Source: Siphonodentalium dalli
Taxonomy: Eukaryota; Mollusca; Scaphopoda; Gadilida; Siphonodentaliidae
NCBI GenBank assembly: GCA_032622095.1
Contig: CP136063.1
Coordinates: 218,135,982-218,199,981 of the forward strand
Length of the DNA: 64,000 nucleotides
Direction of reading: 5' to 3'
The position numbers and the translations under genes were made by a program. Positions 12,441 to 24,199 of the stretch are shown piece by piece (the stretch's first letter is position 1; every line of letters begins with the position of its first letter). Below the pieces are notes generated by a model that was given only the letters and a program-made list of their open reading frames with translations, had not been told where the DNA came from and did not search any database.

Positions 12441-13400
12441 AGAAATAGAAACAAGAGCTACGCTGGGCGTGCAATATACGCCCTCTCTTGGGTCGGCAGA
12501 AACTGGTAAAAAAGGGGCATAACTCTGGTAAAAATTGGCGGACGGAACTCAAATTTGAACTTGACCTGTGTTTTGGTGGGAGAAAGTAATATACCAAATT
12601 ATCATTGAATCCGATAAGCTCTAGTAAAGTTATCATCTGGACAACAAATTTCAGGGATTTTCTAAGTCAAATTACGTCAAATAAGGGGCATAACTCCGGT
12701 GAAAATTGGATGACGGAACTCAAATTCGAACTTGAGCTGTCTTTTCTCCTAATAAACCCACATACCAAATTTGATTGAAATCGGTTCACTCTAACTAAAG
12801 TTATCCTCCGGACAACAAATTTCAGGGATTTTCTAAGTCAAATTACGTCAAAAAAGGGGCCATAACTCTCGCAAAAATTATCGGAATAAAACGAAATTCG
12901 GACTTGAGCTGTATTTCGATATATGTAATCCACAAAAAAACGGGTTTTGCGTATAAACATTCCAAAATCGAGTTATCAGCCGGAAACCAAAAAACATAAG
13001 AAAAACTGAATTTTCTGAGTCGAAAATGGGGCATAACTCTGCCAAAAATGGTCGGACAGAACCCAAGTTCCAACTTGACCTGTGTTTTGGTGGGAGAAAG
13101 TAATATACCAAATTTGGATTCATTCCGATAAACTATACTAAAGTTATCATCCGGACAACAAATTTCAAGGATTTTCTAAGTCAAAAAACGTCAAATAAGG
13201 GGCATAACTCCGGTGAAAATTTGCGGGCGGAACCCAAATTCGAACTTGAACTTACTTTTCGGCTAATAAACCCACATACCAAATTTTATTCAATTTGGTT
13301 GACTCTAACTAAAGTTATCATCCGGACAACAGGTTAACGGACGCCCGCCCGCCCGCCCGGACGGACAGACCAATACTATAATACGGCCTTTTTTTCAAAA
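12440..13400. repeat. GGGGCATAACTC-type dispersed repeat array
   Basis: Five degenerate units each with GGGGCATAACTC, a CGAACTTGA-CTG segment and AAAGTTATCATCCGGACAAC, ending in CCCGCCCGCCCGGACGGAC and GGGCGTATAATAAAG. I associate this repeat with bivalve and other mollusc genomes. Confidence 0.8.
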
Positions 13401-13454
13401 GGGCGTATAATAAAGCCAACGTCATGGTGATTACAATTTAAGGACTCAATCAAA

Positions 13455-13915
13455 TCTAAGTTTATGTGCCTGTCATTTGCAGAATGAGGTCCCCAGAGGG
13501 TGAATTTAGTGATGCTATCCCACATAGCGGGATAGCATCACTAAATTCACCCTCTGGGGACCTCATTCTGCTGAGGCCTTATCTTCTCTGTAAAGTTTCT
13601 TTATTATCAAATTTCTATAGAAACTTCTTCACAGAGATTCTATTTATTTTTTAGGTTAGTTTCTCTATATCCCAAATTGGCAGACGACACATTGCATAAA
13701 CGAGGTTCCCAATGTGCAAAAGTGTGTACATCACAATATTCACCATTTTAGGAACTTCAATCTGAGTCTATGTCTCCCATAGCAGATGAGGTCATGCAGA
13801 ATGAGGTTCCCAGAGGGTGAATTTAGTGATGCTAGCCCACTATGTGGATAGTGTCACTAAATTCACCCTCTGGGGCCCTCATTCTGCACATGACATGCAC
13901 ACTAAACTCAGAGTC
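13455..13915. mobile_element. Compound hairpin MITE (family B)
   Basis: Hairpins at 13480-13571 and 13798-13892 flank a spacer ending TGTCTCCCATAGCAGATGAGG. That spacer is the uninterrupted counterpart of the target split by the insertion at 34635-36021. Confidence 0.85.
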
Positions 13916-14911
13916 AACTCCGACTTCCACCAGAGAAATGATCTCGAACTTATTATTACTATAAGATGTATTTGTCAGTTTTGTTGAAAACACAAACCTG
14001 TAATTGTAACTATGGTTATGGCAAAATGACAACTGATAGAAAGAAATTCTAGTGATGTAGTAAACTGTTCGTAATTCTTACAAGTAGTAGTTCATATCTG
14101 AAAGTTGTCTAATGATATTATGCATCTGGCTCAGTAATATTTATAAGTAAACCAAGGGCAAGGCTGTTTTATGTTAATTGGACGTAGCTCATTCGAACCC
14201 CAAAATTATGTATACATAATTTGATAAGAGGTATCCCAAAATACACATACGCGGAAGATTTCCGAACAAATTCGTCGATATAGCGCTGAAAATACGTGAT
14301 TTGTTTCTTATATTTTTCGATAAATTTTTTATTGTTTCGTTTGCGCCGGGTAAAATTTGTAATCAGCGGTCGCATGGAAATTGCAACTGTAGACCCTTGG
14401 GAAAAATTTATGGAGCGGTTGTCACTCTGAAATTTTTATGGTACTACATAATTTTGATGACTAAAACGAAGAGAAAGCAGTGCGTGAAGTTTTCTAATAG
14501 CAATATACCTTTTCCGGACATTAATAGCAATATACCTTTTTCGGACATTCTGTTTCCGATTCCAGAATTCCGAACCAAACAGTGCGAAAATGACGAACTT
14601 TAGTAAAAATAACTGTACTTTTTTGTAACAGCATCAGTTTGCCCCATCAGCATCATAGAAATTCAGCAGGACTCACCAACATCATAGCACATTAGCAGGA
14701 CTACTTGACCAGGGGTGCATATATCCCATTGGGATCCCCAAATAAACACAATACCGATTGTTGTCCGTTGTCTGATCACTGCTCTTCGGGGCTCGATATG
14801 GGTTGCATATTTGCTTGACCAGATTTTATCTCTGATGTCCTCATAGTTGTTTCTCACGCTCATGGTCGAAAAATAGGAGTCACCTACTGTACATAATTAT
14901 GAGAAAACAAA
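13916..14911. other. Intergenic
   Basis: No gene recognised. It contains a tandem TAGCAATATACCTTTTTCGGAC pair near 14500-14550 and the repeat shared with 10600-10740 at 14590-14720. Confidence 0.4.
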
Positions 14912-15260
14912 CAAGCCTGAATTTAGTGTGTCTGACATTTGCAGAATGGGGTCCCAGAGGGTGAATTTAGTGACTCTATTCCGCATAGCAGGCTGGCATC
15001 ACAAATTCACACTCTGGGGACATCATTCTGCTTAGGCCTCAACTGCTATGGGAGACCTGCAATATGATTGAAGTTGCCCGAGTTGAAGTTGGTGATGTTC
15101 ACTCATTAGTCACCATGATTGATCTTCTGCAAATTAGGGGATATAGAAACTTATCAGAAGGGAAAAAGTAACGAAAAAAAATGTAAAAAATTTGAGACTA
15201 CAGATACTTCCCAGAAGATGAGGTCTAAGCAGAATGTCAGACACACTAAATTCAGACTTG
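14912..15260. mobile_element. CAAG-ended MITE with 8-bp duplication (family B)
   Basis: Starts CAAGCCTGAATTTAGTGTG, ends CTAAATTCAGACTTG, and is flanked by AAAACAAA at 14904-14911 and 15261-15268. The right hairpin is nearly lost. The 8-bp duplication supports an hAT-type mover. Confidence 0.85.
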
Positions 15261-15306
15261 AAAACAAACAAGGATCAGAGTTGTTTATATTTTACACCAG
15301 ACACTA

Positions 15307-15450
15307 AAGCCTGGATATAGTGTGTCTGACATTTGCAGAATGAGGTCCCCAGAGGGTGAATTTAGTGATGCTACCCCACACGACGGGCTGGAATCACCAA
15401 ATTATCACTCTGAGGACCTCATTCTGCAAATGTCCGGCACCAAGCTCCAA
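15307..15450. mobile_element. Single-hairpin family B MITE
   Basis: GCAGAATGAGGTCCCCAGAG at 15336 is mirrored by TGAGGACCTCATTCTGC near 15411-15428. Only one hairpin is present. Confidence 0.75.
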
Positions 15451-15571
15451 CATAGGGAAGTTCTATTGAGTTGAAATGGATCTTTAAATTTTCCATCTTT
15501 CGAAAAGCTGACTTGGTCACTCTCACCGGTTATTAGTAACACCAAAGTTACACCATCAGGTTCCCGAAATT

Positions 15572-16350
15572 GTGATAAAGTTACCCAGGTTGGTGAGAAT
15601 TGTAATAAAGTTACCCAGGTTGGGGAGAATTGTAATAAAGTTACCCAGGTTGGTGAGAATTGTGATAAAGTTACCCAGGTTGGTGAGAATTGTAATAAAG
15701 TTACCCAGGTTGGTGAGAATTGTAATAAAGTTACCCAGGTTGGTGAGAATTGTGATAAAGTTGCCCAGGTTGGGGAGAATTGTAATAAAGTTACCCAGGT
15801 TGGTGAGAATTGTGATCAAGTTACCCAGGTTGGTGAGAATTGTGATAAAGTTACCCAGGTTGGTGAGAATTGTAATAAAGTTACCCAGGTTGGTGGGAAT
15901 TGTGATACAGTTACCCAGGTTGGTGAGAATTGTGATAAAGTTACCCAGGTTGGTGAGAATTGTGATACAGTTACCCAGGTTGGTGGAAATTGTGATACAG
16001 TTACCCAGGTTGGTGGGAATTGTGATAAAGTTGCCCAGGTTGGGAAGAATTGTAATAAAGTTGCCCAGGTTGGGGAGAATTGTGATAAAGTTACCCAGGT
16101 TGGGGAGAATTGTGATAAAGTTACCCAGGTTGGGGAGAATTGTAATAAAGTTACCCAGGTTGGTGAGAATTGTAATAAAGTTGCCCAGGTTGGTGAGAAT
16201 TGTAATAAAGTTGCCCAGGTTGGTGAGAATTGTAATAAAGTTGCCCAGGTTGGTGAGAATTGTAATAAAGTTGCCCAGGTTGGTGAGAATTGTAATAAAG
16301 TTGCCCAGGTTGGTGAGAATTGTAATAAAGTTGCCCAGGTTAAGAAAATC
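15572..16350. repeat. 30-bp minisatellite, 26 copies
   Basis: Unit GTAATAAAGTTACCCAGG-TTGGTGAGAATT, exactly 30 bp, with no length variation. Because 30 is divisible by three, long frames stay open on both strands (plus-strand decapeptide IKLPRLVRIV). Variants GTAAT/GTGAT and TTACCC/TTGCCC cluster; TTGCCC dominates the last seven units. Two degenerate inverted units lie at 16514-16565. Confidence 0.95.
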
Positions 16351-16638
16351 TCACAATATGAACATGATTTAACAGTGACTGAAGGAATTACTGTTCAGTT
16401 TTGACAAGACTCAGTCATAGTCATCATTGAGTTGAAAATTAAGAAATGTTAGTACAGGAGGTGGTCATTTTGATCGCAAAAAATGAATATTTCATTGCTA
16501 TATATAAACTATTAACCTGGATAACTTTATCACAATTAAGGGAACCTGGGTAACTTTTATCACAAAAAAATAGTGAGAAGGACCAATTGAGCTTTAGGAA
16601 GAAGGTTTTTATATGCATGTAGTCCAAGTGTTCTTGTA

Positions 16639-17524
16639 CTAAAACCAGCTAAGATATTGGTATGGCGAGATACTGGTGTTTAGTCCAAGCCCGCCTGCAT
16701 AGCATTCCTATGACACGACTTACGCCCAGGATCTGTGGTGGGACTTTGTGGTGTATTTTACTTGATTTACCTAACAAATCAATAGATGATGCTATATACA
16801 TTGGAAAGAGTGACATATTATGGTCATAATGATGTATTATAATCTAACTTTCATGTTAAATTACGCATAGAATATTCCGGTTGATTGTCAGGGACATCGC
16901 TGTTTTTATATTTTGTTTACGTTTTAACTTAAACCCGAAGAGTTACGAAGAACCTCGGCATATTCCGGAGTGTGTTTTGGCCGAGACGAAACAAAATGGC
17001 AACACCCATATTATTCTAATGCTGGTTGTGTTTACACTGTTTTTAACTGTGAGATGGTTGTAATTCCCGTAATTTATTTAATGTATTACATTTATATCTT
17101 CAATATTTACGTTATCTATGCATTTATTTATTTATTGACACGTATAATTACGATTACAATGGAGAATTCATCGTGCCTGGTTGACCGAAAATCTACGGAA
17201 TATTTTCACCGGAAAATGACGAATGCAGTTCGCGAGGTCAACTGAGTTCGCATACTTTAAAAAATTTGTAAACAATGCGGCAAATGTCTCTTTTCACATT
17301 AAATTACCGCTTTCAATTCACAACTGATGTGGGTTTCAGATCAAATAGCATGTCTTCTGAGGAAAATATCCGTTTATTGTCGCAATTGTGATATTTTATT
17401 TCATATAATTGCGGTTTTATTTGAGCGGGTCACCAACGCTTAAGTCATGTTATAAGAAGCCTATGCAGGCGGGCTTGGACTAAACACCAGCATCTCGCCA
17501 TACCAATATCTTAGCTGGTTTTAG
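16639..17524. mobile_element. 886-bp DNA element with ~65-bp terminal inverted repeats
   Basis: Starts CTAAAACCAGCTAAGATATT and ends with its complement, flanked by TA on both sides; the arms continue to GCCCGCCTGCATAG. TA duplication suggests a Tc1/mariner-like mover. The interior has only short frames (16881-17063, 16970-17245) with no transposase motif. Confidence 0.85.
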
Positions 17525-18660
17525 TAGAAGTAGACTTGTACTAATATGCATGGTGTAATATTTCTCTTGAATATCTCTAATATGTCATGAAATTCTAATA
17601 AAAAACTTCCAAATTCCAACATCTTCAAGCTTTAAATTCCAACTTTCGTGATTGTTACCATTAAACTTCTCCTTTCACAATGTTTGAATCTTTACGGGTT
17701 GTGATCAATATTACATGGAATAACAGACATTTAGAGCAAATTTACAGAAACATTGAATCAAACATTGCGGGAAACACTGCAGATTGAAATCAATAAGCAC
17801 TAGAAAGCAAACACAAACCAGCAGGTCAGACTGAATTCAACTGTTATAGTTATATCATCCAGTTATAACAACGGAATTTCACCAAAAGCCGATTTAGTTA
17901 TCCAAATTAGCGTTTACCAATAAATAGTCACAACGATACCAAGCATGATATCATATTTGCCGAAAAAGTCCTATAATGTGTTTGCTTGACGAGCGAGTGT
18001 GGTTTGCAACTTCCATATATAGTGATACCCATAGTTTTACTGGAATTCCCCACATATACCATCACAAATGTAAACAAACATACAACAGGCATGCTGTGTT
18101 GGTAATTGTTCAGGATTTAGTCGGAAATATGGCTTGTTGCCATTCATCGTAAAGCTCTCACTGAGGGCATTAATTTAGGGCATTACTGTACCAGTGCAGC
18201 ACTGGCTTACAAGGTCAAGTGGGAAGATCAGCCTTGTTATTATTACCATCATTATACCTTTATTTCAGACTCTGTTGGGTCCAAATGAGTATGTTTTACA
18301 TGTATAAATAATCAGTTAAATAATATACAATAATTCGTTTGAACAATTAAATATTTTTGGAAAAGTATTTTAAATCTGAATTGAAAAACATACTAATGAT
18401 TGAATTTTTCATATCTTTCCTTCCCTTGCGAAAACTGAAAACTGTGTATGTAATTACGGGAGCAATTTTTCTAACAAATAGCTTTTAAAAGTGAAAATCA
18501 GTGAAAATGATAATTTCCCTTGATGACGAGTTGTCTGCATATTGTGATTGTTTGGTAATGTGCTTCCTTTTGTCCCTGTACATCTGCCTCATGTTCACAC
18601 TCACAGGAGTTCACTTCATGAAAATCTCCCGTTCACAATTGGACTCTTGATTTCTCGCAT
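17525..18660. other. Intergenic AT-rich
   Basis: No gene recognised. A half copy of the TA-flanked palindromic MITE (family A) lies at about 18108-18192, from CAGGATTTAGTCGGAAATAT to GGGCATTACTGTA. Confidence 0.5.
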
Positions 18661-18915
18661 ATGTCTTACAAGGTCAAGGTAAATATTGTTGGGCCAATGC
18701 ATAAAATGAATAATCGAGGTTACTAATGGGTGAACATCACCAACTTCAATTGGGGAAGTTCAATTTGATCCTAAATCTCCCATAGCAGTTGAGGCCTAAA
18801 CAGAATGAAGTTACCAGAGGGTGAATTTGGTGATGCTAGCCCACTGTATGGGATAGTATCACTAAATTCACCCTCTGGGGACCTCATTCTGCAAATGTCA
18901 GACACACTATATCCA
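18661..18915. mobile_element. Chimeric MITE: family C fragment joined to family B
   Basis: 18666-18700 is the middle of family C (TTACAAGGTCAAGGTAAATA). It switches at once to the family B spacer and hairpin (18800-18905). Confidence 0.8.
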
Positions 18916-19247
18916 GACTTGCTTCACCTACATAAATAACGCAACCAAATGAGAGAGCGATTGAGCAACTCATCAGTTTTTTTTGTTTTCCCCATCCCCA
19001 CATAAATATGACGGTTGAGAAGATGCAAGTGTTTCGATCAGAGTTTTGAAATTTGAATATCAAATCTCATTAAAAAGAAATCTGTTTGAAATGTTTTTTT
19101 GTGGTATCCGGGATGAGTTGTTGTGATAGCTAATTAGTCTAATATCTTTGGAAAATAACGAATGTTGATATTGCCAGGTGTGTTATCCTGCAAATTATGA
19201 AATAGGTTTCCTGGGATGTGGACAATGACAAACTAATCTAGTTATAT

Positions 19248-19523
19248 TTAACCCTTTCATGACGGGAGCTGCACTGGTGCAGCATTAAAGTTCCTGTGCC
19301 ATTGCATTCTCTTATATATGCTAGTCTCAATAGGGAGTCTCGCATAAAAAAAGAGAATGCACTGGCTTACAAGATCAAGGTATATATTTTTAGGCCAATG
19401 TATTCTCTTATATATGTGAGGCTCCCTATGAGAGTCTCCCATTGGGAGCCTCACATATATAAGAGAATGCATTGACACAGGTTTTCGTAAAATTTTAGGA
19501 ACCTCCGATCATAGAAGGGTTAC
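19248..19523. mobile_element. TTAA-type MITE, family C (copy 1)
   Basis: Starts TTAACCCTTTCATGACGGG and ends GAAGGGTTAC. Two internal hairpins use CATTCTCTTATATATG and its complement. The TTAA site plus CCCTTT ends fit piggyBac-like movers. Confidence 0.8.
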
Positions 19524-19669
19524 TATATATTCATGATATAATTAAGAGTAACCCAAATACAGATTTAGTTCTGATTAATATTATTGGGGCAATTCAGTTC
19601 AGAACGTTGGACTCAGTAAGGGCATTGTATTGCACAGGGCTTATGAATTGAAAGATATGGCCTGAACCT

Positions 19670-20060
19670 ATGGTGCCAATCATTTACAGAATGACGTCCC
19701 AACAGAGTGAATTTAGTGAAGCTACAGTAATGCCCTAATTAATCGACTCCATAACCACAGCAGAATTATGGATAACTTTTCAGGATTTAGTCGGAAATAT
19801 GGCTTGTTGCCATTCATCGGAAAGCACTCGCCGAGAGCTTTCCGATGAATGGCAACAAGCCATATTTCCGACTAAATCCTGAAAAGTTACCCATAATTCA
19901 TCTGTGGTCAAGGAGTCGATTAATTAGGGCATTACTGTACCTGGGGACCTCATTCTGCTTCGGTCTCGTATTCTCTGGAAAGTATCTTTATTATCAAATA
20001 ATCTTTTTAGTTTAGTTTCTCTATATCCCCAAATTGGCAGATGACACAAGCATAATTGAG
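19670..20060. mobile_element. Family B MITE interrupted by a family A MITE
   Basis: AATGACGTCCCAACAGAGTG at 19690 is the left part; the right part CTGGGGACCTCATTCTGCTT resumes at 19941 and is followed by the usual spacer (TCTCTATATCCCCAAATTGG). Confidence 0.8.
19723..19939. mobile_element. TA-flanked palindromic MITE, family A (copy at 19.7 kb)
   Basis: TACAGTAATGCCCTAATTAA is mirrored by TTAATTAGGGCATTACTGTA; almost the whole 217 bp is one palindrome around GGAAAGCACTCGCCGAGAGC. The TA ends fit Tc1/mariner-like movers. Confidence 0.9.
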
Positions 20061-21082
20061 GTGTCCAAACAGTTTAAGCGATGGCACTGCTACATATTAT
20101 AAATCTACAGCATTGTGTCTGTACCATGGGTTTGCAGGTGATAGGGGCCACAGAACCGATTGGATGTGCTAACATAAATCCAGTGTTTATTTTTAAATTA
20201 AAAAGCATCTCTTATTCTGGGTAAATTTACAAAGAAAATGAAGTAAATATAATTGAATGAGGTTTGATATATACTAAAATTGGTGCACAAAATAATACCT
20301 TTGAACAAAGAAGTCATTTAAAGGGATCCAAGGCACTCGAAATGGATAATTGTGCAAAAAATATAAAAGTCTGTATAAAACGTCATCACTAAGAAGAACA
20401 CATGGAAATAGATAAACTTTGTTCTTATGTTAATTATTGGTAGCTTTCCGATAACAAAATTGAAACTATAGTTATGTAAACAAAACTGTTAAAGTGATTT
20501 ATCAACAAACATCACCAATTGTAAGTTCAAATATTTTAGTTTTCACATATGATTTTCAAAATTCATTTGTCAATTATTTGACCTTTTCCAATGATTGCAG
20601 TAAAGTTTTGATTAAACTTTGGTATCTTTCATATTGGACTTATTGGTAATGCTATTGTAACAGTAGTGATTACATATCAATGGTTAAAGATGGATTATCT
20701 CTTCATATGACAATTTTGGTTTAAAATAATAAATATGAATTGAAGACCCATGTCCAGAAAAGCCGCTATCAATTAATATTGAGTTTAATTTGAATATTTT
20801 ATTATAAAATGAGATGATTAAGTGGGACCATTCTATTTCTAATGTTCTATTTTGTTTTATTACATAGTTATATGTGATAATGAGTCTAATTAACGATTAT
20901 TTGTGATGAAATTACACAATAAAATTTTTGGTCTATGTTAACAGTATCCACTATTGTTTGTTAGCTAAACAACTACAAGTTTTTAAACCAGAAAATATTC
21001 AAAATATAATCAATATTAATCAATAGAAGCATTTCCGGATAGGGGTCTTCGATTCATATCTAATATTTTATACCCCAGTAAC
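20061..21082. other. AT-rich unique intergenic DNA
   Basis: No gene, repeat family or element ends recognised in this kilobase. Confidence 0.5.
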
Positions 21083-21299
21083 TACAGTAATGCCCTAAGT
21101 AATTGACTTCTTAACCACAGCAGAATTATGGGTAACTTTTCAAGATTTAGTCGGAAATATGGCTTGTTGCCATTCATCGGAAAGCTCTCCCCGAGAGCTT
21201 TCCGATGAATGGCAAGCAGCCCTATTTCCAACTAAATCCTGAAAAGTTATCCATAATTCTGCTGTGGTTAAGGAGTCGATTACTTAGGGCATTACTGTA
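21083..21299. mobile_element. TA-flanked palindromic MITE, family A
   Basis: TACAGTAATGCCCTAAGTAA is mirrored by TTACTTAGGGCATTACTGTA with a central GCTCTCCCCGAGAGC hairpin. Confidence 0.9.
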
Positions 21300-21427
21300 T
21301 ATAGCACATGTTTACAAAGAGGTTGACCATTTTTAATAGATGTGTAAAATCTCATTATTTATAAGTTATTAATGGTGAAAATAAGAACAAAGTCAAATCT
21401 ATTTACATGAACTTTTTAATGTACGAT

Positions 21428-21494
21428 TTAACCCTTTCAGTGCCAAGTCCGTTTTTGTTGATACAAAAATCGAACTTGGCACTGAAAGGGTTAA
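21428..21494. mobile_element. 67-bp TTAA palindrome
   Basis: TTAACCCTTTCAGTGCCAAG is mirrored by its complement ending GGGTTAA. It is almost nothing but two inverted ends separated by a short loop, and shares the CCCTTTC ends of families C and D. Confidence 0.85.
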
Positions 21495-21544
21495 CAGACT
21501 TTAATAAAATTTATGTTATTTCCAATGAAAGGCCTTGAATCCCA

Positions 21545-21801
21545 TTAACCCTTTCAATGCGGGAGCTGCGCTGGTGCGGCATTAATGTGCCATGCACTCT
21601 CTTATATATGAGAGTCTCCCATAGGGAGCCTTGCATATATAAGAGAATGCACTGGTTTACAAGGTGAAGGTAAATATTGTTGGGCCAATGCATTCTCTTA
21701 TATATGCGAGGCACCCTATGGGAGACTCGCATATATAAGAGAATGCATTGGCATAGGGTTTTTCGCAAAATTTCAGGAAGCTCCAGCCGTGGAAGGGTTA
21801 A
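21545..21801. mobile_element. TTAA-type MITE, family C (copy 2)
   Basis: TTAA at both ends, CCCTTTCAATGCGGGAG at the left and GGAAGGGTTAA at the right. Two hairpins CTCTTATATATG lie inside. This is the most complete copy of the family. Confidence 0.9.
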
Positions 21802-22004
21802 ATATGCAAATTTTGTTAAATAGATATTTTTTCACTACCGGTATGTATTTTACAGTTTTGAGTACATGTTCACAAGATATTATTTTTCGTGAGCAAAATG
21901 TAATCAATTTACTCTGTATAAACATTGGTTTTCATATAATATGAAGTGAGTGATGTCAGCAGGTTTTATGAAAAAACAGTTGTCGTAACCAGGTCTGATA
22001 TAGT

Positions 22005-22405
22005 GACAGATTTGCAGAATGAGGTCCCCAGACACAACCCCAAACAGCAGCCTATTAACACCAAATTCATCCTCTGGGCACCTCATTCTGCATGGCCTCA
22101 TCTGCTATGGGAGATCTAGACTCAGTTTTAAGTTCCTAGATCGTGAATATTGTGATGTGCACCCATTCTGAACCTCGATTATGCAAATTTGGGGATATAG
22201 AAAATCTCAACTAAAAAAGACATTTTGTGCAAAGTTTCCAAAGACACTAAAAACTTGGTAATTTGATAATAAAGATACTTTCCAGAGAAGATGAGGCAAA
22301 AGGATAATGAGGTCCCCAGAGGGTGAATGAGGTAATGCTAGCACGCTCTGCGGGGTAGCATCTCTATATTCTCCCTCTGGGGACCTCATGTCCGGCACCC
22401 TATTC
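22005..22405. mobile_element. Compound hairpin MITE (family B)
   Basis: A decayed hairpin at 22015-22092, a spacer with TTTGGGGATATAGAAAATCTC, and a second hairpin at 22310-22390. Confidence 0.8.
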
Positions 22406-22497
22406 TCAGAACTGGTTGTAACTGGGAAGAGAGACCATGTTTAAAGATGTATTCAGGGTACAAGACCTCCAGTTACTGCAACATATCCAATATAATA

Positions 22498-22722
22498 TAA
22501 CCCTTTCTATACTAAATGGATTCTCCTACTCAGTTATAAAGTGTACATCGGAATAGTCTATTATTCATTTTGAGGGATGTTAAAGTTATAAAAACAAACG
22601 ACAGGTAAGTAAAAGTGCAGAAGAAAACCTATTTATTGAGGGAAATGTTTAGATAATAAGTTCAACAAACGACCTATGAGTAACTACTCCTCAATGATGC
22701 ATTAGTATAGAAAGGATTAACT
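22498..22722. mobile_element. TTAA-type MITE, family D (copy 1)
   Basis: Starts TAACCCTTTCTATACTAAAT and ends TATAGAAAGGATTAA. It contains GATAATAAGTTCAACAAACG, shared with copies at 31164, 31485 and 44409. Confidence 0.8.
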
Positions 22723-22869
22723 TTTTTTTTTATGTTTTGTTCTGTTTAAAAATCGTTGAAAATCAAATATGATGTATAAACTACACCTATAAATACCTAT
22801 TACGACGATCGTTTTGAAAAATTAACAAAATCAATTTTGGTGTTCCTCTAAAACATTGAAATGATATGA

Positions 22870-23305
22870 AATAAATATTACTATTTCTTTGGCTTCGGGG
22901 GTAAAAAATATTTGATTCGAGTCGAAGAACCCACCCATCAAATCTCAGTGTGATCAGATATCAATTTTTAAAATTTGTTATTTCTCGAGATGTGCAATTA
23001 TTTGTGGCCAAGAAAAACGTCGTCAAATGAACGGTCTCGGACAAAATTGCGGATGAAGATGGATATAAAATCAAGTGGTAATATGACCAAATTTTGTGAT
23101 ACTAAAGTGATAATACGGCCATATTTCATTGAACAAAATGTTGATAAATAACACATTTTGGGAAATTTGATACCATAGTCAACAGCGGTTAGCATCATTT
23201 TGTTGCAATTAATCGATTCTGATAACGAAAGCGTATTTTGAAGAAATGTTGTTGTTGTATCTTGATGATATGGGGACAGCCTGATTGGATTTAGTACCTT
23301 TTAAC
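22870..23305. repeat. Dispersed ~430-bp repeat, copy 1
   Basis: Matches 30738-31163 over its length (TTTGGCTTCGGGGGTAAAAA; GGCCATATTTCATTGAACAA). At its right end TTTTAACAAAA keeps an uninterrupted TTAA where the second copy carries a family D insertion. Confidence 0.85.
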
Positions 23306-23384
23306 AAAATAGCATCTTTCAGGTGGCACTCCCCATTCAAAATTAAATTTAAAAAAATTAAAAATTAAAAACCTGGAACCATGA

Positions 23385-23470
23385 ATACATCTTTAATTAT
23401 GAGGTGCATGTCGGCGGTCTGTCGGATTGAATACATCTTTAATTATGAGGTGCATGTAGGCGGTCCATCC
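23385..23470. repeat. Short direct duplication
   Basis: GAATACATCTTTAATTATGA plus GGTGCATGT occurs twice, 43 bp apart. Confidence 0.85.
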
Positions 23471-23557
23471 GGAGATCATGTGACAAAAGCAATTATTCCA
23501 ACAATTCTATGTGCGCATTAGCAGAAAGCAGGGGAAAATCATTAATGCCACGGTTAA

Positions 23558-23784
23558 TTAAACCTGTCAAGATGAGAGCTGCGCTGGTGCAGCATTAAAG
23601 ATCCTGTGCCAGTGCATTCTCTTATATATGCGAGTCTCCCATAGGGAGCCTCGCATATATAAGAGAATGCACTGGCTTACAAGGTCAAGGTAAATATTGT
23701 TAGGCTAATGTATTCTCTTATATATGCGAGGCTCCCTATGTGCTTTTTCAAAATTTCAGGAAGCTCGTCATATGAAAGGGTTAT
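23558..23784. mobile_element. TTAA-type MITE, family C (copy 3, damaged)
   Basis: Carries GAGCTGCGCTGGTGCAGC and both CTCTTATATATGCGAG hairpin arms on the left; the right hairpin has lost one arm. Ends TATGAAAGGGTTA. Confidence 0.8.
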
Positions 23785-24190
23785 GTTTATGTATTTATCC
23801 AGAATACTGAGAATTAAATGTAAAATGCAATGATTATTCATTATTCTTGATAGTTTTCGGAAGTTATTTATATAGAACAATGTAATTATAATATTATATA
23901 ACATATATATTAACACCAATCTTGTTTACATTCAGTTGTTGTGCATGAATCATCTGTCTAGGGACTAAGAGTAAATGTTCCAATCTGAATTTTCACAAGA
24001 GACACTCATTGGGTCGATGGAAATTGTGCCAATACTTTAATCATTATTTTCTACCAAAAAAGAAAATGCGGCAATTGATCATGAAGCTAAACTATTAATA
24101 AACCATGGCCGAAAACGGACGTGAACACTGAAGTACTCAATGAATCATACTGACACCGAACAATGACATTTAATTGTCATATATTAATCA
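23785..24190. other. Intergenic AT-rich
   Basis: No recognisable gene or repeat. Confidence 0.4.
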
Positions 24191-24199
24191 AGCAGCTGG

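Noticed and set aside
15572-16372. 266-codon open frame of decapeptide repeats
   Set aside because: Frames stay open because the unit is 30 bp; the opposite strand is open too over 87 codons. No signal peptide, partner exon or codon signature.
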